DNA of 64,000 nt from Alphaproteobacteria bacterium (GCA_018823835.1 JAHJHT010000007.1:97593-161592), one strand, 5' to 3'. Shown: positions 1 through 10,179, numbered from the stretch's first letter. Numbers and translations: made by a program. The notes: generated by a model from the letters alone, not told the origin.

Positions 1-200
1 CGCCCTTCTCGACCTCCTGCGCCAACCACGCCGGCCATGCCGGCGGCTGGATGCTCGAATGGGATGGCGCCAAGTTCGTCAAGGTGTCCGACCTGCTGCA
101 GGCCGACGAGAGCGTGATCGAGCCGCTGGTCGAAGCCGAAGCCAAGAAATACGCCGAGGCCAACGCCCCCTGGCCGATCAACGAAGACTGCAAGATGTAG
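1..200 (+). CDS. ABC transporter substrate-binding protein, C-terminal fragment (branched-chain amino acid type)
   Basis: Only the last 65 codons are present; the gene enters from the left edge and stops with TAG at 198-200. The tail reads as the end of a periplasmic binding protein: a Trp/Met stretch (GGWMLEWDG), then a helical segment ending in EDCKM. The assignment rests mainly on the neighbour, because the next gene downstream is a LivF-type ATPase and the two are usually co-transcribed in Liv-type importers of branched-chain or other amino acids, urea or amides. The substrate cannot be told from this fragment. Confidence 0.6.
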   Translation, partial: PFSTSCANHAGHAGGWMLEWDGAKFVKVSDLLQADESVIEPLVEAEAKKYAEANAPWPINEDCKM

Positions 201-339
201 TCGCCTTCGGCCCCTTGCCGGCAGCGGCTGGGGGCCGATCTTTCCATCGGGACCGGGAGACGGTGCATCGAAACGCCCGCGGATGCGTTCGTCTCTCGGC
301 ACCCGCGCGAAGCGCGATGCCGCTACAGCCGGAGAAAGC

Positions 340-1167
340 ATGAACCAAACCGCCCAGACGCCCGACACGCCGATCCTCTCGGTCAATAATATCGAGGTGA
401 TCTACGACCGCGTCATCCTGGTGCTGAAGGGCGTTTCGCTCACCGTGCCGGCCGGCGGCATCACCGCCATCCTCGGCGCCAACGGCGCTGGCAAGACAAC
501 CACGCTGAAGGCCATCTCCAACCTGCTCAGGGCAGAGCGGGGCGAGGTCACCAAGGGCACCATCGTCTTCGAGGACGCCGAGGTGCAGTCGCTGTCGCCT
601 GACAATCTGGTGCGCCGCGGCTGCATCCAGGTGATGGAGGGCCGGCACTGCTTCGGCCATCTCTCGGTCGAGGACAATCTGATGACCGGCGCCTACACGC
701 GGCGCGACGGCAAGGCCGCCATCACGCGGGACCTTGAACTCGTCTATGACTATTTCCCGCGCCTCAAGGTCCGCCGTTCCAGCCAGGCCGGCTACACCTC
801 GGGCGGCGAACAGCAGATGACGGCCATCGGCCGCGCGCTGATGTCGAAGCCGAAGATGATCCTGCTCGACGAACCGTCGATGGGCCTGGCGCCGCAGCTC
901 GTCGAGGAGATCTTCGAAATCGTCCGCAAGCTCAACGAGGAGCAGGGCGTGTCCTTCCTTCTCGCCGAGCAGAATACCAACGTGGCGCTGCGCTACGCCA
1001 AGTACGGCTACATCCTGGAATCGGGGCGGGTCGTGCTTGATGGCGAGGCATCGGCGCTGCGCGAGAACGAGGACGTCAAGGAATTCTACCTTGGCGTTGC
1101 CGGCGAGGGGCGGAAATCCTTCAAGGACGTCAAGCACTACAAGCGCCGTAAGCGCTGGCTGGCGTGA
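340..1167 (+). CDS. LivF-type ABC transporter ATP-binding protein
   Basis: A 275-residue cytoplasmic ATPase of a high-affinity branched-chain amino acid type importer. It shows a Walker A motif GANGAGKTT near residues 46-54, an ABC signature in the form TSGGEQQ instead of the usual LSGGEQQ, and a Walker B followed by Glu (ILLDEPS). The C-terminal basic tail (KHYKRRKRWLA) is typical of a subgroup that pairs with larger Liv-like permeases. The ATG at 340 is chosen because GGAGAAAGC lies just before it; an ATG at 283 in the same frame has no such site. The stop overlaps the next gene's ATG by one base (TGATG), suggesting translational coupling to the DUF2254 gene. Confidence 0.88.
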   Translation: MNQTAQTPDTPILSVNNIEVIYDRVILVLKGVSLTVPAGGITAILGANGAGKTTTLKAISNLLRAERGEVTKGTIVFEDAEVQSLSPDNLVRRGCIQVMEGRHCFGHLSVEDNLMTGAYTRRDGKAAITRDLELVYDYFPRLKVRRSSQAGYTSGGEQQMTAIGRALMSKPKMILLDEPSMGLAPQLVEEIFEIVRKLNEEQGVSFLLAEQNTNVALRYAKYGYILESGRVVLDGEASALRENEDVKEFYLGVAGEGRKSFKDVKHYKRRKRWLA

Positions 1168-2435
1168 TGACCACTTCCCGCCTGGAATGGGTGCTGCTGC
1201 AGTTCGGCCGCAAGCTGTGGGTTCGCGCCTCGCTGTTTTCGGTGCTGGCGGTGGCGACCGCCTTCGTCGCGATCCTCGCCAAACCCTACATTCCCGACGA
1301 CATCCAGACCAAGATCGGCGCCGACGCGGTCGACAACGTTCTCGGCATCATCGCGTCGAGCATGCTGGCGGTCACCATCTTCTCGCTGTCGACCATGGTC
1401 GCCGCCTTCACCGCCGCCACCAACAATGTGTCGCCGCGCGCCACCAAGCTGCTGATGGAGGATTCCACGGCGCAGAATGCGCTCGCCACCTTCATCGGCT
1501 CCTTCCTGTTCAGCGTCGTCGGCATCGTCGTGCTCAGTACAGGGGCCTATGGCGACGGCGGCCGCGTCGTCGTCTTCATCGTCACCATCGGCGTCATCAT
1601 CGTCATTGTCCTGACGCTGCTGCGCTGGATCGACCACCTGTCGCGGCTCGGTCGGGTCGGCGAGACGACGGAGAAGGTCGAGCACGCTACCGTCAAGGCG
1701 ATGCGGGGACGCATCGAGAGGCCCTATCTCGGCGGCATGAGGCTGGACGCCGAGGCCGCTCCCTCCGACACCGTCCTGCCGGCCTTCGCCAACCGGATCG
1801 GCTATGTCCAGCACGTCGACGCGGGCGCGCTTTCGGAACTCGCCGAGGCGGCCGGGGGCATGGTTCATATTGTCGCGCTGCCCGGCTCCTTCATCGATCC
1901 GAGCCGGCCGCTCGCCTATTGCGAAGGCGTCGACGAGGACGGCGTCTCCGAGGCGGCCAAGGCCTTCACGATCGGCGACGAACGTTCCTTCGACCAGGAC
2001 CCGCGCTTCGGTCTCTGCGTGCTGAGCGAAATCGCCTCGCGTGCGCTGTCGACGGCGCTCAACGATCCCGGCACAGCGATCGACGTCATCGGCCGCGCGG
2101 TGCGCGTGCTGTCCGTCTGGTCGGGCCATGCCGACCAGAACGGCGAGGCGGAGGTCGCGTACCCAAGGCTGCGCGTGCGTCCGGTCGAGCTCGACGACCT
2201 CTTCGACGACATCTTTACGCCGATCGCGCGCGACGGGGCGTCGGTCGTCGAGGTGCACATCAGGCTGCAGAAGGCGCTGCTCATGCTTGGCCGGATGGAG
2301 GGCGAGCGGTTCCGTGACAATGCCATCCGGCATTCGCAGCTGGCGCTGGAACGGGCCGAGGCAGCGCTCGCCATCGAGCACGACCGCGCCACCCTGCGCG
2401 GTCTCGCCGACAGGGTATGTGACCTCGACCGATAG
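1167..2435 (+). CDS. DUF2254 family membrane protein
   Basis: A 422-residue predicted inner-membrane protein. The N-terminal 150 residues hold about four hydrophobic segments (for example SLFSVLAVATAFVAILA and FIGSFLFSVVGIVVLSTGAY), separated by a polar stretch rich in Thr and Asn (TAATNNVSPRATKLL) that is characteristic of DUF2254. The C-terminal 270 residues are soluble and presumably cytoplasmic. The function of the family is not established. The start is the ATG inside the TGATG overlap with the ATPase gene; a GTG one codon earlier is also possible. Its membership in the ABC transporter operon is positional only, and no transporter role is implied. Confidence 0.8.
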   Translation: MTTSRLEWVLLQFGRKLWVRASLFSVLAVATAFVAILAKPYIPDDIQTKIGADAVDNVLGIIASSMLAVTIFSLSTMVAAFTAATNNVSPRATKLLMEDSTAQNALATFIGSFLFSVVGIVVLSTGAYGDGGRVVVFIVTIGVIIVIVLTLLRWIDHLSRLGRVGETTEKVEHATVKAMRGRIERPYLGGMRLDAEAAPSDTVLPAFANRIGYVQHVDAGALSELAEAAGGMVHIVALPGSFIDPSRPLAYCEGVDEDGVSEAAKAFTIGDERSFDQDPRFGLCVLSEIASRALSTALNDPGTAIDVIGRAVRVLSVWSGHADQNGEAEVAYPRLRVRPVELDDLFDDIFTPIARDGASVVEVHIRLQKALLMLGRMEGERFRDNAIRHSQLALERAEAALAIEHDRATLRGLADRVCDLDR

Positions 2436-2580
2436 CCTGCTTCATCGGGCACCGCTCGGTCGCGGTCGCTCCACCTGCCTTTTCGCTTTCGCACACCTAT
2501 CGCCTGTTGGGATGCTGAGCGGCATTGCCCTCCCGGCGGCTTTTCGTTATGTGCCCTTGAGGCTTTCCTGGAGGTATTTC

Positions 2581-2808
2581 ATGGCTGACCACTCGCCGAC
2601 CGGACCCATCGAAACTGGCGCGAAGATGGACTATCCCGAGCACAACAAGACCTATGCCGGGTTTCTCGCGCTGACAAAATACATCACGCTGTTCTGCGTG
2701 GCCCTGCTGATCGCCATGGCGTTCGGCTTCTTCACCAGCGCCGGCTTCTTCTCGGCTTCGGTTCTGCTGATAGCCATCTGCGCCGTCGGCTGGTACCTTC
2801 TGCGTTAA
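2581..2808 (+). CDS. aa3-type cytochrome c oxidase subunit IV
   Basis: A 75-residue protein with a polar N-terminus containing the family-typical stretch MDYPEHNKTYAGF, followed by two hydrophobic segments (about residues 31-50 and 53-72). This matches the small bacterial aa3-oxidase subunit IV (COX4_pro_2), a single polypeptide associated with the terminal oxidase in the inner membrane. In many rhizobia it sits directly upstream of the transhydrogenase genes, as here, not with the main cox operon. The ATG at 2581 follows a purine-rich GGAGG about 8 bases upstream. The 145 bases before it hold no other gene. Confidence 0.85.
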   Translation: MADHSPTGPIETGAKMDYPEHNKTYAGFLALTKYITLFCVALLIAMAFGFFTSAGFFSASVLLIAICAVGWYLLR

Positions 2809-2848
2809 GGGGCTCCGACCCCAGACATCAGGTCATATCGACTGAAGT

Positions 2849-2890
2849 CCGGTCCTCCATGCCCGGGCTGTAAGCTGGACCGGTTCCAGC
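2849..2890. promoter_or_regulatory. Nested inverted repeats upstream of pntAA
   Basis: CCGGTCC (2849-2855) pairs with GGACCGG (2877-2883), and a second overlapping repeat GCTGGA/TCCAGC spans 2874-2890, ending 15 bases before the pntAA start. The two hairpins are mutually exclusive. They could be an operator or a leader hairpin that tunes translation of pntAA. This is structure seen in the sequence; no regulator is known for it. Confidence 0.35.
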
Positions 2891-2905
2891 CGAAAGGATT
2901 TTGCG

Positions 2906-4213
2906 GTGGGACAGACTATCTTCATTCCGAAGGAAATCGATTCCAACGAGCCGCGTGTGGCCGCGTCACCCGATACGGTGAAGCGGTTTGCCGGCCTGGG
3001 CTTCACCGTCGTGGTCGAGCAGGGCGCCGGTCTCGCCTCGCGCATCACCGATGACGAATTTGCCAAGGCCGGCGCGACAATCGGCAAGGCGTCCGACGCC
3101 GGCAAGGCCGACGTCGTGCTCAAGGTTCGCCGCCCGACCGATTCCGAGCTGAAGGGCTACAAGTCGGGCGCAGCTGTCGTCGCTACCATGGATCCCTACG
3201 GGAACGATGCGGCAGTCGCCGCAATGGCCAAGGCCGGTATCACCGCCTTCGCCATGGAGTTCATGCCGCGCATCAGCCGCGCCCAGTCGATGGACGTGCT
3301 GTCTTCGCAGGCAAACCTCGCCGGTTACCAGGCGGTGGTCGACGGCGCGGCCGAATATGACCGCGCGCTGCCGATGATGATGACCGCCGCCGGCACCGTG
3401 CCGGCCGCCAAGGTGTTCGTCATGGGCGTCGGTGTCGCCGGCCTGCAGGCCATCGCCACGGCGCGCCGCATGGGCGCCGTGGTTACCGCCACCGACGTTC
3501 GCCCCGCCGCCAAGGAACAGGTCGCCTCGCTCGGCGCAAAATTCCTCGCCGTCGAGGACGAGGAGTTCAAGGCCGCCGAGACCGCGGGCGGCTACGCCAA
3601 GGAAATGTCGAAGGAATACCAGGCCAAGCAGGCCGCGCTGACCGCCGAGCACATCGCCAAGCAAGACATCGTCATCACCACGGCGCTGATCCCCGGCCGG
3701 CCGGCGCCCAGGCTGGTCTCGGCTGCCATGGTCGCCTCGATGAAGCCGGGTTCGGTGCTGGTCGATCTCGCGGTTGAGCGCGGCGGCAATGTCGAAGGCG
3801 CGGTGGCCGGCAAGGTCGTCACCACCAAGAACGACGTCAAGATCGTCGGCCACCTCAACGTGCCGGGCCGTGTGGCGGCGTCTGCCTCGCTGCTCTACGC
3901 CAAGAACCTCTTCGCCTTCGTCGAGACGCTGGTCGACAAGGAAGCAAAGAAACTCGCGATCAACCGCGATGACGAACTCGTCAAGGCGACCATGCTGACC
4001 GACGCCGGCAAGGTCGTGCATGCGAACTTCGCCAAGGCAGCGCCGGGCGCAGCCGCCCCGGCCGACAAGGCGGTTGCCAAGGCGGCCAAGGGCACGGAGC
4101 CCGGCCTGGATGTCGCGCCGAAGAAGGCAGCGCCCGGGAAGGCCGCAACCAAGAAGCCAGCGCCGAAGAAGGCCGCCGCGAAGAAACCAGCCGCACCGAA
4201 AGGGACCGCGTGA
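2906..4213 (+). CDS. pntAA: NAD(P) transhydrogenase subunit alpha, part 1 (domain I, NAD-binding)
   Basis: The soluble NAD(H)-binding subunit of proton-translocating transhydrogenase, which moves hydride between NADH and NADP+ at the cytoplasmic face of the membrane. The first 370 residues carry the alanine dehydrogenase/PNT fold: N-terminal IFIPKE, the RSQ loop region ([10 protein letters not shown]) and the nucleotide-binding stretch [20 protein letters not shown] followed by ATDVRP. The start is GTG at 2906. The protein is 435 residues, about 50 longer than the roughly 384-residue PntAA of Rhodospirillum, because of a low-complexity C-terminal tail rich in Lys, Ala and Pro (last about 55 residues). 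It overlaps pntAB by one base (TGATG), so pntAA, pntAB and pntB form one operon. Confidence 0.95.
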   Translation: MGQTIFIPKEIDSNEPRVAASPDTVKRFAGLGFTVVVEQGAGLASRITDDEFAKAGATIGKASDAGKADVVLKVRRPTDSELKGYKSGAAVVATMDPYGNDAAVAAMAKAGITAFAMEFMPRISRAQSMDVLSSQANLAGYQAVVDGAAEYDRALPMMMTAAGTVPAAKVFVMGVGVAGLQAIATARRMGAVVTATDVRPAAKEQVASLGAKFLAVEDEEFKAAETAGGYAKEMSKEYQAKQAALTAEHIAKQDIVITTALIPGRPAPRLVSAAMVASMKPGSVLVDLAVERGGNVEGAVAGKVVTTKNDVKIVGHLNVPGRVAASASLLYAKNLFAFVETLVDKEAKKLAINRDDELVKATMLTDAGKVVHANFAKAAPGAAAPADKAVAKAAKGTEPGLDVAPKKAAPGKAATKKPAPKKAAAKKPAAPKGTA

Positions 4214-4641
4214 TGGAAAAGACCGCTCTCGAACAGGCTCTCGACCAGCTGGACCGGGCCGCCGCGGCCGTCCGGCTGGGCGTCCAGGACCTCACCAACG
4301 CGCCGGGCACTGCCGACGCCGCGGGCGACGCCGCACATGCGCTGTCAGGCGGCGCCATTGACCCGTTCGTCTTCCGCTTCGCCATCTTCGTGCTGGCGAT
4401 CTTCGTCGGCTACTACGTCGTCTGGTCGGTCACGCCGGCGCTGCATACTCCGCTGATGGCCGTCACCAACGCCATCTCGTCGGTCATCGTCGTCGGCGCG
4501 CTCTTGGCCGTCGGCATCTCTGCTTCCGGCCTTGCCACCGGCTTCGGCTTCGTTGCGCTGATGCTGGTCTCGGTCAACATCTTCGGCGGCTTCCTCGTCA
4601 CCCAGCGCATGCTGGCGATGTACAAGAAGAAGGAAAAGTGA
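4213..4641 (+). CDS. pntAB: NAD(P) transhydrogenase subunit alpha, part 2 (membrane domain)
   Basis: The small membrane subunit (142 residues) that in E. coli is fused to the C-terminus of PntA. After a polar N-terminal 50 residues it has four hydrophobic helices starting at [20 protein letters not shown] and ending before the basic tail YKKKEK, including [15 protein letters not shown], a well-conserved stretch of the family. It forms part of the proton channel with PntB. The ATG lies in a TGATG overlap with pntAA; a GTG one codon earlier is an alternative start. One base separates its stop from pntB. Confidence 0.95.
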   Translation: MEKTALEQALDQLDRAAAAVRLGVQDLTNAPGTADAAGDAAHALSGGAIDPFVFRFAIFVLAIFVGYYVVWSVTPALHTPLMAVTNAISSVIVVGALLAVGISASGLATGFGFVALMLVSVNIFGGFLVTQRMLAMYKKKEK

Positions 4642-4642
4642 C

Positions 4643-6040
<1,398 letters not shown>

Positions 6041-6063
6041 CCTGCCAAGGCAGACAATGTTCG

Positions 6064-6092
6064 AAAAGCCCGGCCCGCGCGCCGGGCTTTTT
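6064..6092 (+). terminator. Intrinsic terminator after pntB
   Basis: An 11-base-pair perfect stem (AAAAGCCCGGC, 6064-6074, with GCCGGGCTTTT, 6081-6091) closes a 6-base loop and ends in a run of T. It lies 23 bases downstream of pntB and should end the pntAA-AB-B transcript. Confidence 0.93.
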
Positions 6093-6163
6093 CATTCGTG
6101 CTATGGTTGAAAGCCGAAGCCTCATGTCGGCGAGGCAGAATTTTCTTGGACAGGGAGACTTCC

Positions 6164-7582
6164 ATGGCCAGAAAACCCGTAGCCAGGCAGGACAATAAGA
6201 GGGCCGCAGATGCCGCGCCCGGCAAGCCCGACGCTGGCCGCCGGAGCCAGGCCGTGGTCATCGTCCACGGCATGGGCGAGCACCGGCCGATGTCGACGCT
6301 GCGGAGCTTTGTCGAGGCGGTGTGGTCGCGCGATCCCGGGCTCCGGCGAGAGGCCGGCCACCCGAACGCCAACAAGACCTGGATCACGCCCGACGAGCGG
6401 GCCGGCTCGCATGAGCTGCGCCGCATCACCACGCCCTATGTGAACGGTATCCGGACCGATTTCTACGAGCTCTACTGGGCCGATGTGACGCGCGGCACGA
6501 CTCGCTCGCGCCTCGTCGCCTGGGTGCTCGAGCTTCTCTGGCGCAAGCCGGACGACATTCCCGCCGACGCCAGGCGACTCTACATCGCCACCGCCGTCAT
6601 GACGGTGCTGTTTGCCGTCGGCGCTTTCCTGGTCGCGCTCGGTTCGTTCTGGAACCCGTTGCTCGCCGCCATCATCGCGGCGGTCGGCGCCGTGCTGTTC
6701 TGGTTTCTCGACCAGTTCGTCGTGCCCTATTTCGGCGACGTCGCCTCCTACGTCCAGGCGACGCCGACAACCGTCGCCCAGCGGGCCGAGGTGCGCGAGC
6801 GCGGCCTGAAGCTGTTGCGCGAACTATCGGACGACCCGCGCTACGACCGCATCGTCCTCGTTGGCCACAGCCTTGGCTCCATCCTCGCCTATGACCTTTT
6901 GCAGATACTGTGGGCCGAGCGCCGTCCGGGCGGCCTGACCATGCGAGGTGACAGGGCCCTCATCGCGGCAATCCGCGAGGCCGGCGCTCATGCCGCCTTG
7001 CCTGGCGCTTTTCCCAGGCAACTTGCCGATGAGGAAAGGACTGCGTTCCGAGCCGCGCAGTGGAGGCTGCACACGCTTCTGAGGGCGCGCGACGGCGACC
7101 AGCCAGTCTGGAAGATCAGCGATTTCGTTACCCTCGGCAGCCCGCTCACGCATGCCGAGTTCCTGATGGCAAAGAACGAGGCCGCCTTCCGCGAAGGAGT
7201 GGCCGAGCGTCTTTTCTCGATCTGCCCGCCGCTGTCGGACAGCGCCAGCGAGCCCGACGTGATGTATTACGAGAGGCCGAGGGTGCGCGCCATGCATCAC
7301 GGCGCCTGCTTTGCCGCGACGCGCTGGACGAATGTCTACGACATCGGCAACCTCATCTCGACCGGCGATCCGATCTCCGGCGACATGACGGAAAATTTCG
7401 GCGGCGGCGTCGAAAACGTCCAGGTGCGCCTGGAAGGTCGGCTGGGCCGCACCTTCACCCATACGCTCTACTGGTCCCTCGATGCCGAGGGCGTCGAGGT
7501 GGAAGCTGCCGCCGGCATCAGGCGCAGCCATCTCGAGGTGCTGCGCGACGCTGTCGATCTCGGCCGCCGTCTGGAAAGCTAG
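6164..7582 (+). CDS. Membrane-inserted alpha/beta-hydrolase-like protein of unknown substrate
   Basis: A 472-residue protein combining hydrolase motifs with a membrane hairpin. VVIVHGMGEHRP (about 31-42) resembles the oxyanion-hole HG motif, and VLVGHSLGSILAYD (about 231-244) is a clear nucleophile elbow GHSLG with Ser236 as the likely nucleophile. Between them, at about 141-188, lie two hydrophobic helices split by a short turn, so the catalytic halves would be tethered to the inner membrane. A late Ser/Pro and His/Asp-rich region (VTLGSPLTHAEFLMA) could supply the rest of the triad. Substrate unknown; lipase or esterase activity is inference. The start at 6164 has CAGGGAGAC just upstream. 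The last 4 bases overlap the 3' end of the convergent MFS gene. Confidence 0.75.
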   Translation: MARKPVARQDNKRAADAAPGKPDAGRRSQAVVIVHGMGEHRPMSTLRSFVEAVWSRDPGLRREAGHPNANKTWITPDERAGSHELRRITTPYVNGIRTDFYELYWADVTRGTTRSRLVAWVLELLWRKPDDIPADARRLYIATAVMTVLFAVGAFLVALGSFWNPLLAAIIAAVGAVLFWFLDQFVVPYFGDVASYVQATPTTVAQRAEVRERGLKLLRELSDDPRYDRIVLVGHSLGSILAYDLLQILWAERRPGGLTMRGDRALIAAIREAGAHAALPGAFPRQLADEERTAFRAAQWRLHTLLRARDGDQPVWKISDFVTLGSPLTHAEFLMAKNEAAFREGVAERLFSICPPLSDSASEPDVMYYERPRVRAMHHGACFAATRWTNVYDIGNLISTGDPISGDMTENFGGGVENVQVRLEGRLGRTFTHTLYWSLDAEGVEVEAAAGIRRSHLEVLRDAVDLGRRLES

Positions 7583-9003
7583 AGCGAGTTGCCGGGGACC
7601 GGCCGCGAGAGCCTGACGGCCGCGACGCAACCGAGGACCGCCAGCGGCAGGAAGGCGAGGAACAGCCAGCGCGCCACGCCTTGCGCCGTCTCCGGCGACA
7701 GGCCTTGGGAAAATCCGCTGGCATTGGCGATGATGCCGCAAAGGGCCGCGCCCACGGCGTAGCCGATGCGCTGCATGGTCGGGATGGCCGAGGAAGCAAT
7801 GGTGCTCTCGGCCGGGTCGGCGACGGCAACGATGACCCGCGTCACGAAGGGCCAGGCGATGCCGAAGCCGCCCCCTTGCAGGATGGCGCAGGCGAGGATC
7901 AGCGGGATCGAGCCGACCGGCATGGCATAGGCGAAACCGGCAACCCCGCCGGCGATCATCAGCGCGCCGGTCACGATGATCAGCCGTTCGCGTTGCGGCG
8001 GCGCATTGGCGACCAGGATCGACAGGATCGACCAGGCGACCGATTCGGCTGCGATGATGTAGCCGGCGGTCAGGATCGGAATGTCGTGCAGCGTCGTCAT
8101 GATCAGCGGGCCGTAGACCGCGAAAGAACAGGTGGCGACCGAAAAGGCGAGCACCATGGTCATGCCGCTGCCGACGGGCGTGCGCCAGCTGAACGGGCTT
8201 GACGGAAACAGCCTCGAAGCGGGCCGCCAGCCATCGATGACGAAGAACAGCACCAGTCCGGCCAGCCCGCAGATCAGGAAGAGGCTGGAGCGCAACGGCG
8301 CGATGCCGACGCCGGCAAGCCCGATCATCACCACGCCGGCGGCCAGAACGCAAAGCGCAGGCAGCGGGAAAGGCGGCGCCACCGCGCCGGCGCGCCGCCT
8401 GGTTGCCTCGGGGCTGCGCAGTACCGCGAAACAGGCCAGCGCCATCGCCAGGCCGGCTGCCGTGAACATGCCGAAGGCCCAGCGCCACGACAGCATCTCG
8501 GCAGCCAGTGCGCCGAGCAGCGGGCCGCTGAAGGCGGCCACGCCCCAGATCGCCGACATCACGCCGAAGAGCTGCGGCCAGATGCGCCGCGGGAAGAGCC
8601 GCTCGACCGAGACGAAGGCGAGCGCCACCAGCGCCCCGCCGCCAAGACCCTCGATCAGGCGGCCGGCGAGGAAGACGATCATGTTGGGTGAGGTGGCGCA
8701 GATCAGCGCACCCACCGCATAGAGCCCGGCGGCAACGGCCATGTTGGTGCGCAGCGGCACGTAGCTGATCATGCGCCCTGCGGCGGCGCCCGCGACGATG
8801 GCGCCGAGCTCGTAGATCGCCAGTGCCCAGCCGACGAGTTCCACCCCGGAGAGGTCGGCGACCATGGCCGGCATGATCGTCGCCACCATGGTTTCGTTGG
8901 TGGCGTGCAGCATGATGCCCAGGCTGATGAAGCAGAAGCGCGCGAGGTCGCCGCTTGCCCATAGCGCTCGCCAGTCAGCCCGGTTTGCAGCCTGATGCTC
9001 CAT
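7579..9003 (-). CDS. MFS transporter, drug:H+ antiporter type
   Basis: A 474-residue integral membrane protein with 13-14 hydrophobic helices, consistent with the DHA2-like branch of the major facilitator superfamily. MVATIMPAMVADL in helix 1 resembles the family's D1 motif, and FLAGRLIEGLGGGALVALAFV is the usual GRxxQGxGgG helix-4 signature with Glu in place of Gln. Probable role: export of hydrophobic compounds; the substrate is unknown. The gene is convergent with, and overlaps by 4 bases, the alpha/beta-hydrolase gene. No dedicated regulator sits next to it. Confidence 0.85.
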   Translation of the reverse strand: MEHQAANRADWRALWASGDLARFCFISLGIMLHATNETMVATIMPAMVADLSGVELVGWALAIYELGAIVAGAAAGRMISYVPLRTNMAVAAGLYAVGALICATSPNMIVFLAGRLIEGLGGGALVALAFVSVERLFPRRIWPQLFGVMSAIWGVAAFSGPLLGALAAEMLSWRWAFGMFTAAGLAMALACFAVLRSPEATRRRAGAVAPPFPLPALCVLAAGVVMIGLAGVGIAPLRSSLFLICGLAGLVLFFVIDGWRPASRLFPSSPFSWRTPVGSGMTMVLAFSVATCSFAVYGPLIMTTLHDIPILTAGYIIAAESVAWSILSILVANAPPQRERLIIVTGALMIAGGVAGFAYAMPVGSIPLILACAILQGGGFGIAWPFVTRVIVAVADPAESTIASSAIPTMQRIGYAVGAALCGIIANASGFSQGLSPETAQGVARWLFLAFLPLAVLGCVAAVRLSRPVPGNSL

Positions 9004-9096
9004 GGTGCCTGCGAATAGACAAGGCTCCGCCGGTCAGCAAGCGCTAGGGATGGGTCCAGTCAGTCCGCATTGCCCCGGCCGCTGCGGATCGGACGC

Positions 9097-9127
9097 AAAA
9101 AAGGCCGGCGGAGTTGCCGCCGGCCTT
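9097..9127 (-). terminator. Intrinsic terminator after the DUF992 pair
   Basis: Read leftward, an 11-base-pair perfect stem (AAGGCCGGCGG with CCGCCGGCCTT) with a 5-base loop is followed by six T (plus-strand A run at 9097-9102). It lies 30 bases past the stop of the DUF992 gene at 9157 and ends that leftward unit before the divergent MFS gene. Confidence 0.92.
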
Positions 9128-9156
9128 GTGCATTCTCCCGGTTTCCCGGGAAATAT

Positions 9157-9642
9157 TCAGTTGGACGAACTGCGCAGCTGGAACTGCGTGACGCCGACGG
9201 CCAGATTCAAGCCGGTCTGCGTCTGCAGGCTGAGCGGCTGCAGCGTGAAGTTGGTGCCGGTGCCGCCGATCAACAGGTTGGCGCCGCCGCCGATGCCGGC
9301 CGAGGCCTCGGCGCTCGCTCCGACATAGTCGCCGGCCAGCGCGCCGGGCGCATAGATGTTGCTGCTCGGTGCCAGCACCAGCCAGCTCATCGTGGTCGCC
9401 TCGGTGACGCCGATGTCGATGCCGAACTTGTTGACCACGCCAAAATAGGGCTCCGGCGCAAAAGTGTTGTCGCTCGGCGAGAAGTTGCACTTCATGTCCT
9501 TGGACGAGCTGATGATCAGCCCGACGCCGCCGTCGATCTGGCACTCAAGCACGCCGAGTTCCACGCCCGGCTGCTGGGCAAGCGCCGGCGATACCGCGCC
9601 GGCAGCAAGGGCAAAGAGGGCAGTAGCGATCGTCTTTTTCAT
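9157..9642 (-). CDS. DUF992 family secreted protein (copy A)
   Basis: A 161-residue protein with a clear Sec signal peptide (MKKTIATALFALAAGAVSPALA, cut before QQ) and a mature domain of the DUF992 type: GVLECQIDGGVGLIISSSK at the start, paired Cys in LECQ and MKCNF that may form a disulfide, a central DYVGASAEASAGIGGGANLL and the C-terminal TLQPLSLQTQTGLNLAVGV. The family is largely restricted to alphaproteobacteria, and its periplasmic function is unknown. It is the second gene of a leftward pair with its paralogue at 9706-10179 and is followed by a strong terminator. A good GGAG-type site lies upstream of the ATG at 9642. Confidence 0.88.
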   Translation of the reverse strand: MKKTIATALFALAAGAVSPALAQQPGVELGVLECQIDGGVGLIISSSKDMKCNFSPSDNTFAPEPYFGVVNKFGIDIGVTEATTMSWLVLAPSSNIYAPGALAGDYVGASAEASAGIGGGANLLIGGTGTNFTLQPLSLQTQTGLNLAVGVTQFQLRSSSN

Positions 9643-9670
9643 GTCAATCTCCTGCTTCGTTTGAGCCGAT

Positions 9671-9695
9671 CGGGCGGCCTGGTTCAGGCCACCCG
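9671..9695. promoter_or_regulatory. Hairpin between the two DUF992 genes
   Basis: CGGGCGGCCT and AGGCCACCCG form a 10-base stem with one mismatch around a 5-base loop, in the 63-base gap between the paralogues. There is no T run, so it is more likely an mRNA-stabilising or partial-stop element that sets the ratio of the two proteins. Confidence 0.4.
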
Positions 9696-9705
9696 TCCTG
9701 GGTCG

Positions 9706-10179
9706 CTATTTCAGCGAGGAAATGAGCTCGATCGAGGTCACGGCAACGGCCACGTTCAGGCCGGTCTGTGCCTGCACGCTAAGCGGCTGCAGGGTGAAGG
9801 AGTCGCGGAAACCGCCGGTCAGCAGGTTTGCACCGCCGCCCGTGACGACGCTCGCCTCGGCATTGACGCCGAAGTAGTTTCCGGCCAGCTGGCCCTCGTC
9901 ATAGTTGCGGCTGACGGCAAGTACCGCCCACTGCAGCGAGCCCTGGTGGGTCTTGCCGAGGTCGACGCCGAGCTTGGAGATCATGCCGGTGTAATGTTCC
10001 CGGCCGCCGCCGCGCGACGACTTGAAGGTGCAGTCGAGGCCCTTGTTGGAGGTGATGACATAGCCGGTGCCGCCGTCGATGTCGCAGGAAAGCACGCCGA
10101 GCTTGATGTCCGCAGCGCTGGCCGGAGCGGCAAGGGCGGTTGTCAGGAGCGCAGCGGCGACGGCAAATTTCTTGAACAT
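9706..10179 (-). CDS. DUF992 family secreted protein (copy B)
   Basis: A 157-residue paralogue of the next gene downstream. It has a signal peptide (MFKKFAVAAALLTTALAAPASAA), GVLSCDIDGGTGYVITSNKGLDCTF with the same two Cys positions, NYFGVNAEASVVTGGGANLL and TLQPLSVQAQTGLNVAVAV. The start at 10179 is preferred over an upstream in-frame codon at 10212 because a GAGGGAC site precedes it at normal spacing and the signal peptide then begins at Met. It is the first gene of the leftward DUF992 unit. Function unknown; a periplasmic location is well supported by the signal peptide. Confidence 0.88.
   Translation of the reverse strand: MFKKFAVAAALLTTALAAPASAADIKLGVLSCDIDGGTGYVITSNKGLDCTFKSSRGGGREHYTGMISKLGVDLGKTHQGSLQWAVLAVSRNYDEGQLAGNYFGVNAEASVVTGGGANLLTGGFRDSFTLQPLSVQAQTGLNVAVAVTSIELISSLK

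Noticed and set aside
6824..8962. 712-codon minus-strand frame across the hydrolase and MFS genes
   Set aside because: It overlaps the MFS gene in another frame and the hydrolase in antisense; the MFS frame at 7579-9003 has clear membrane helices.
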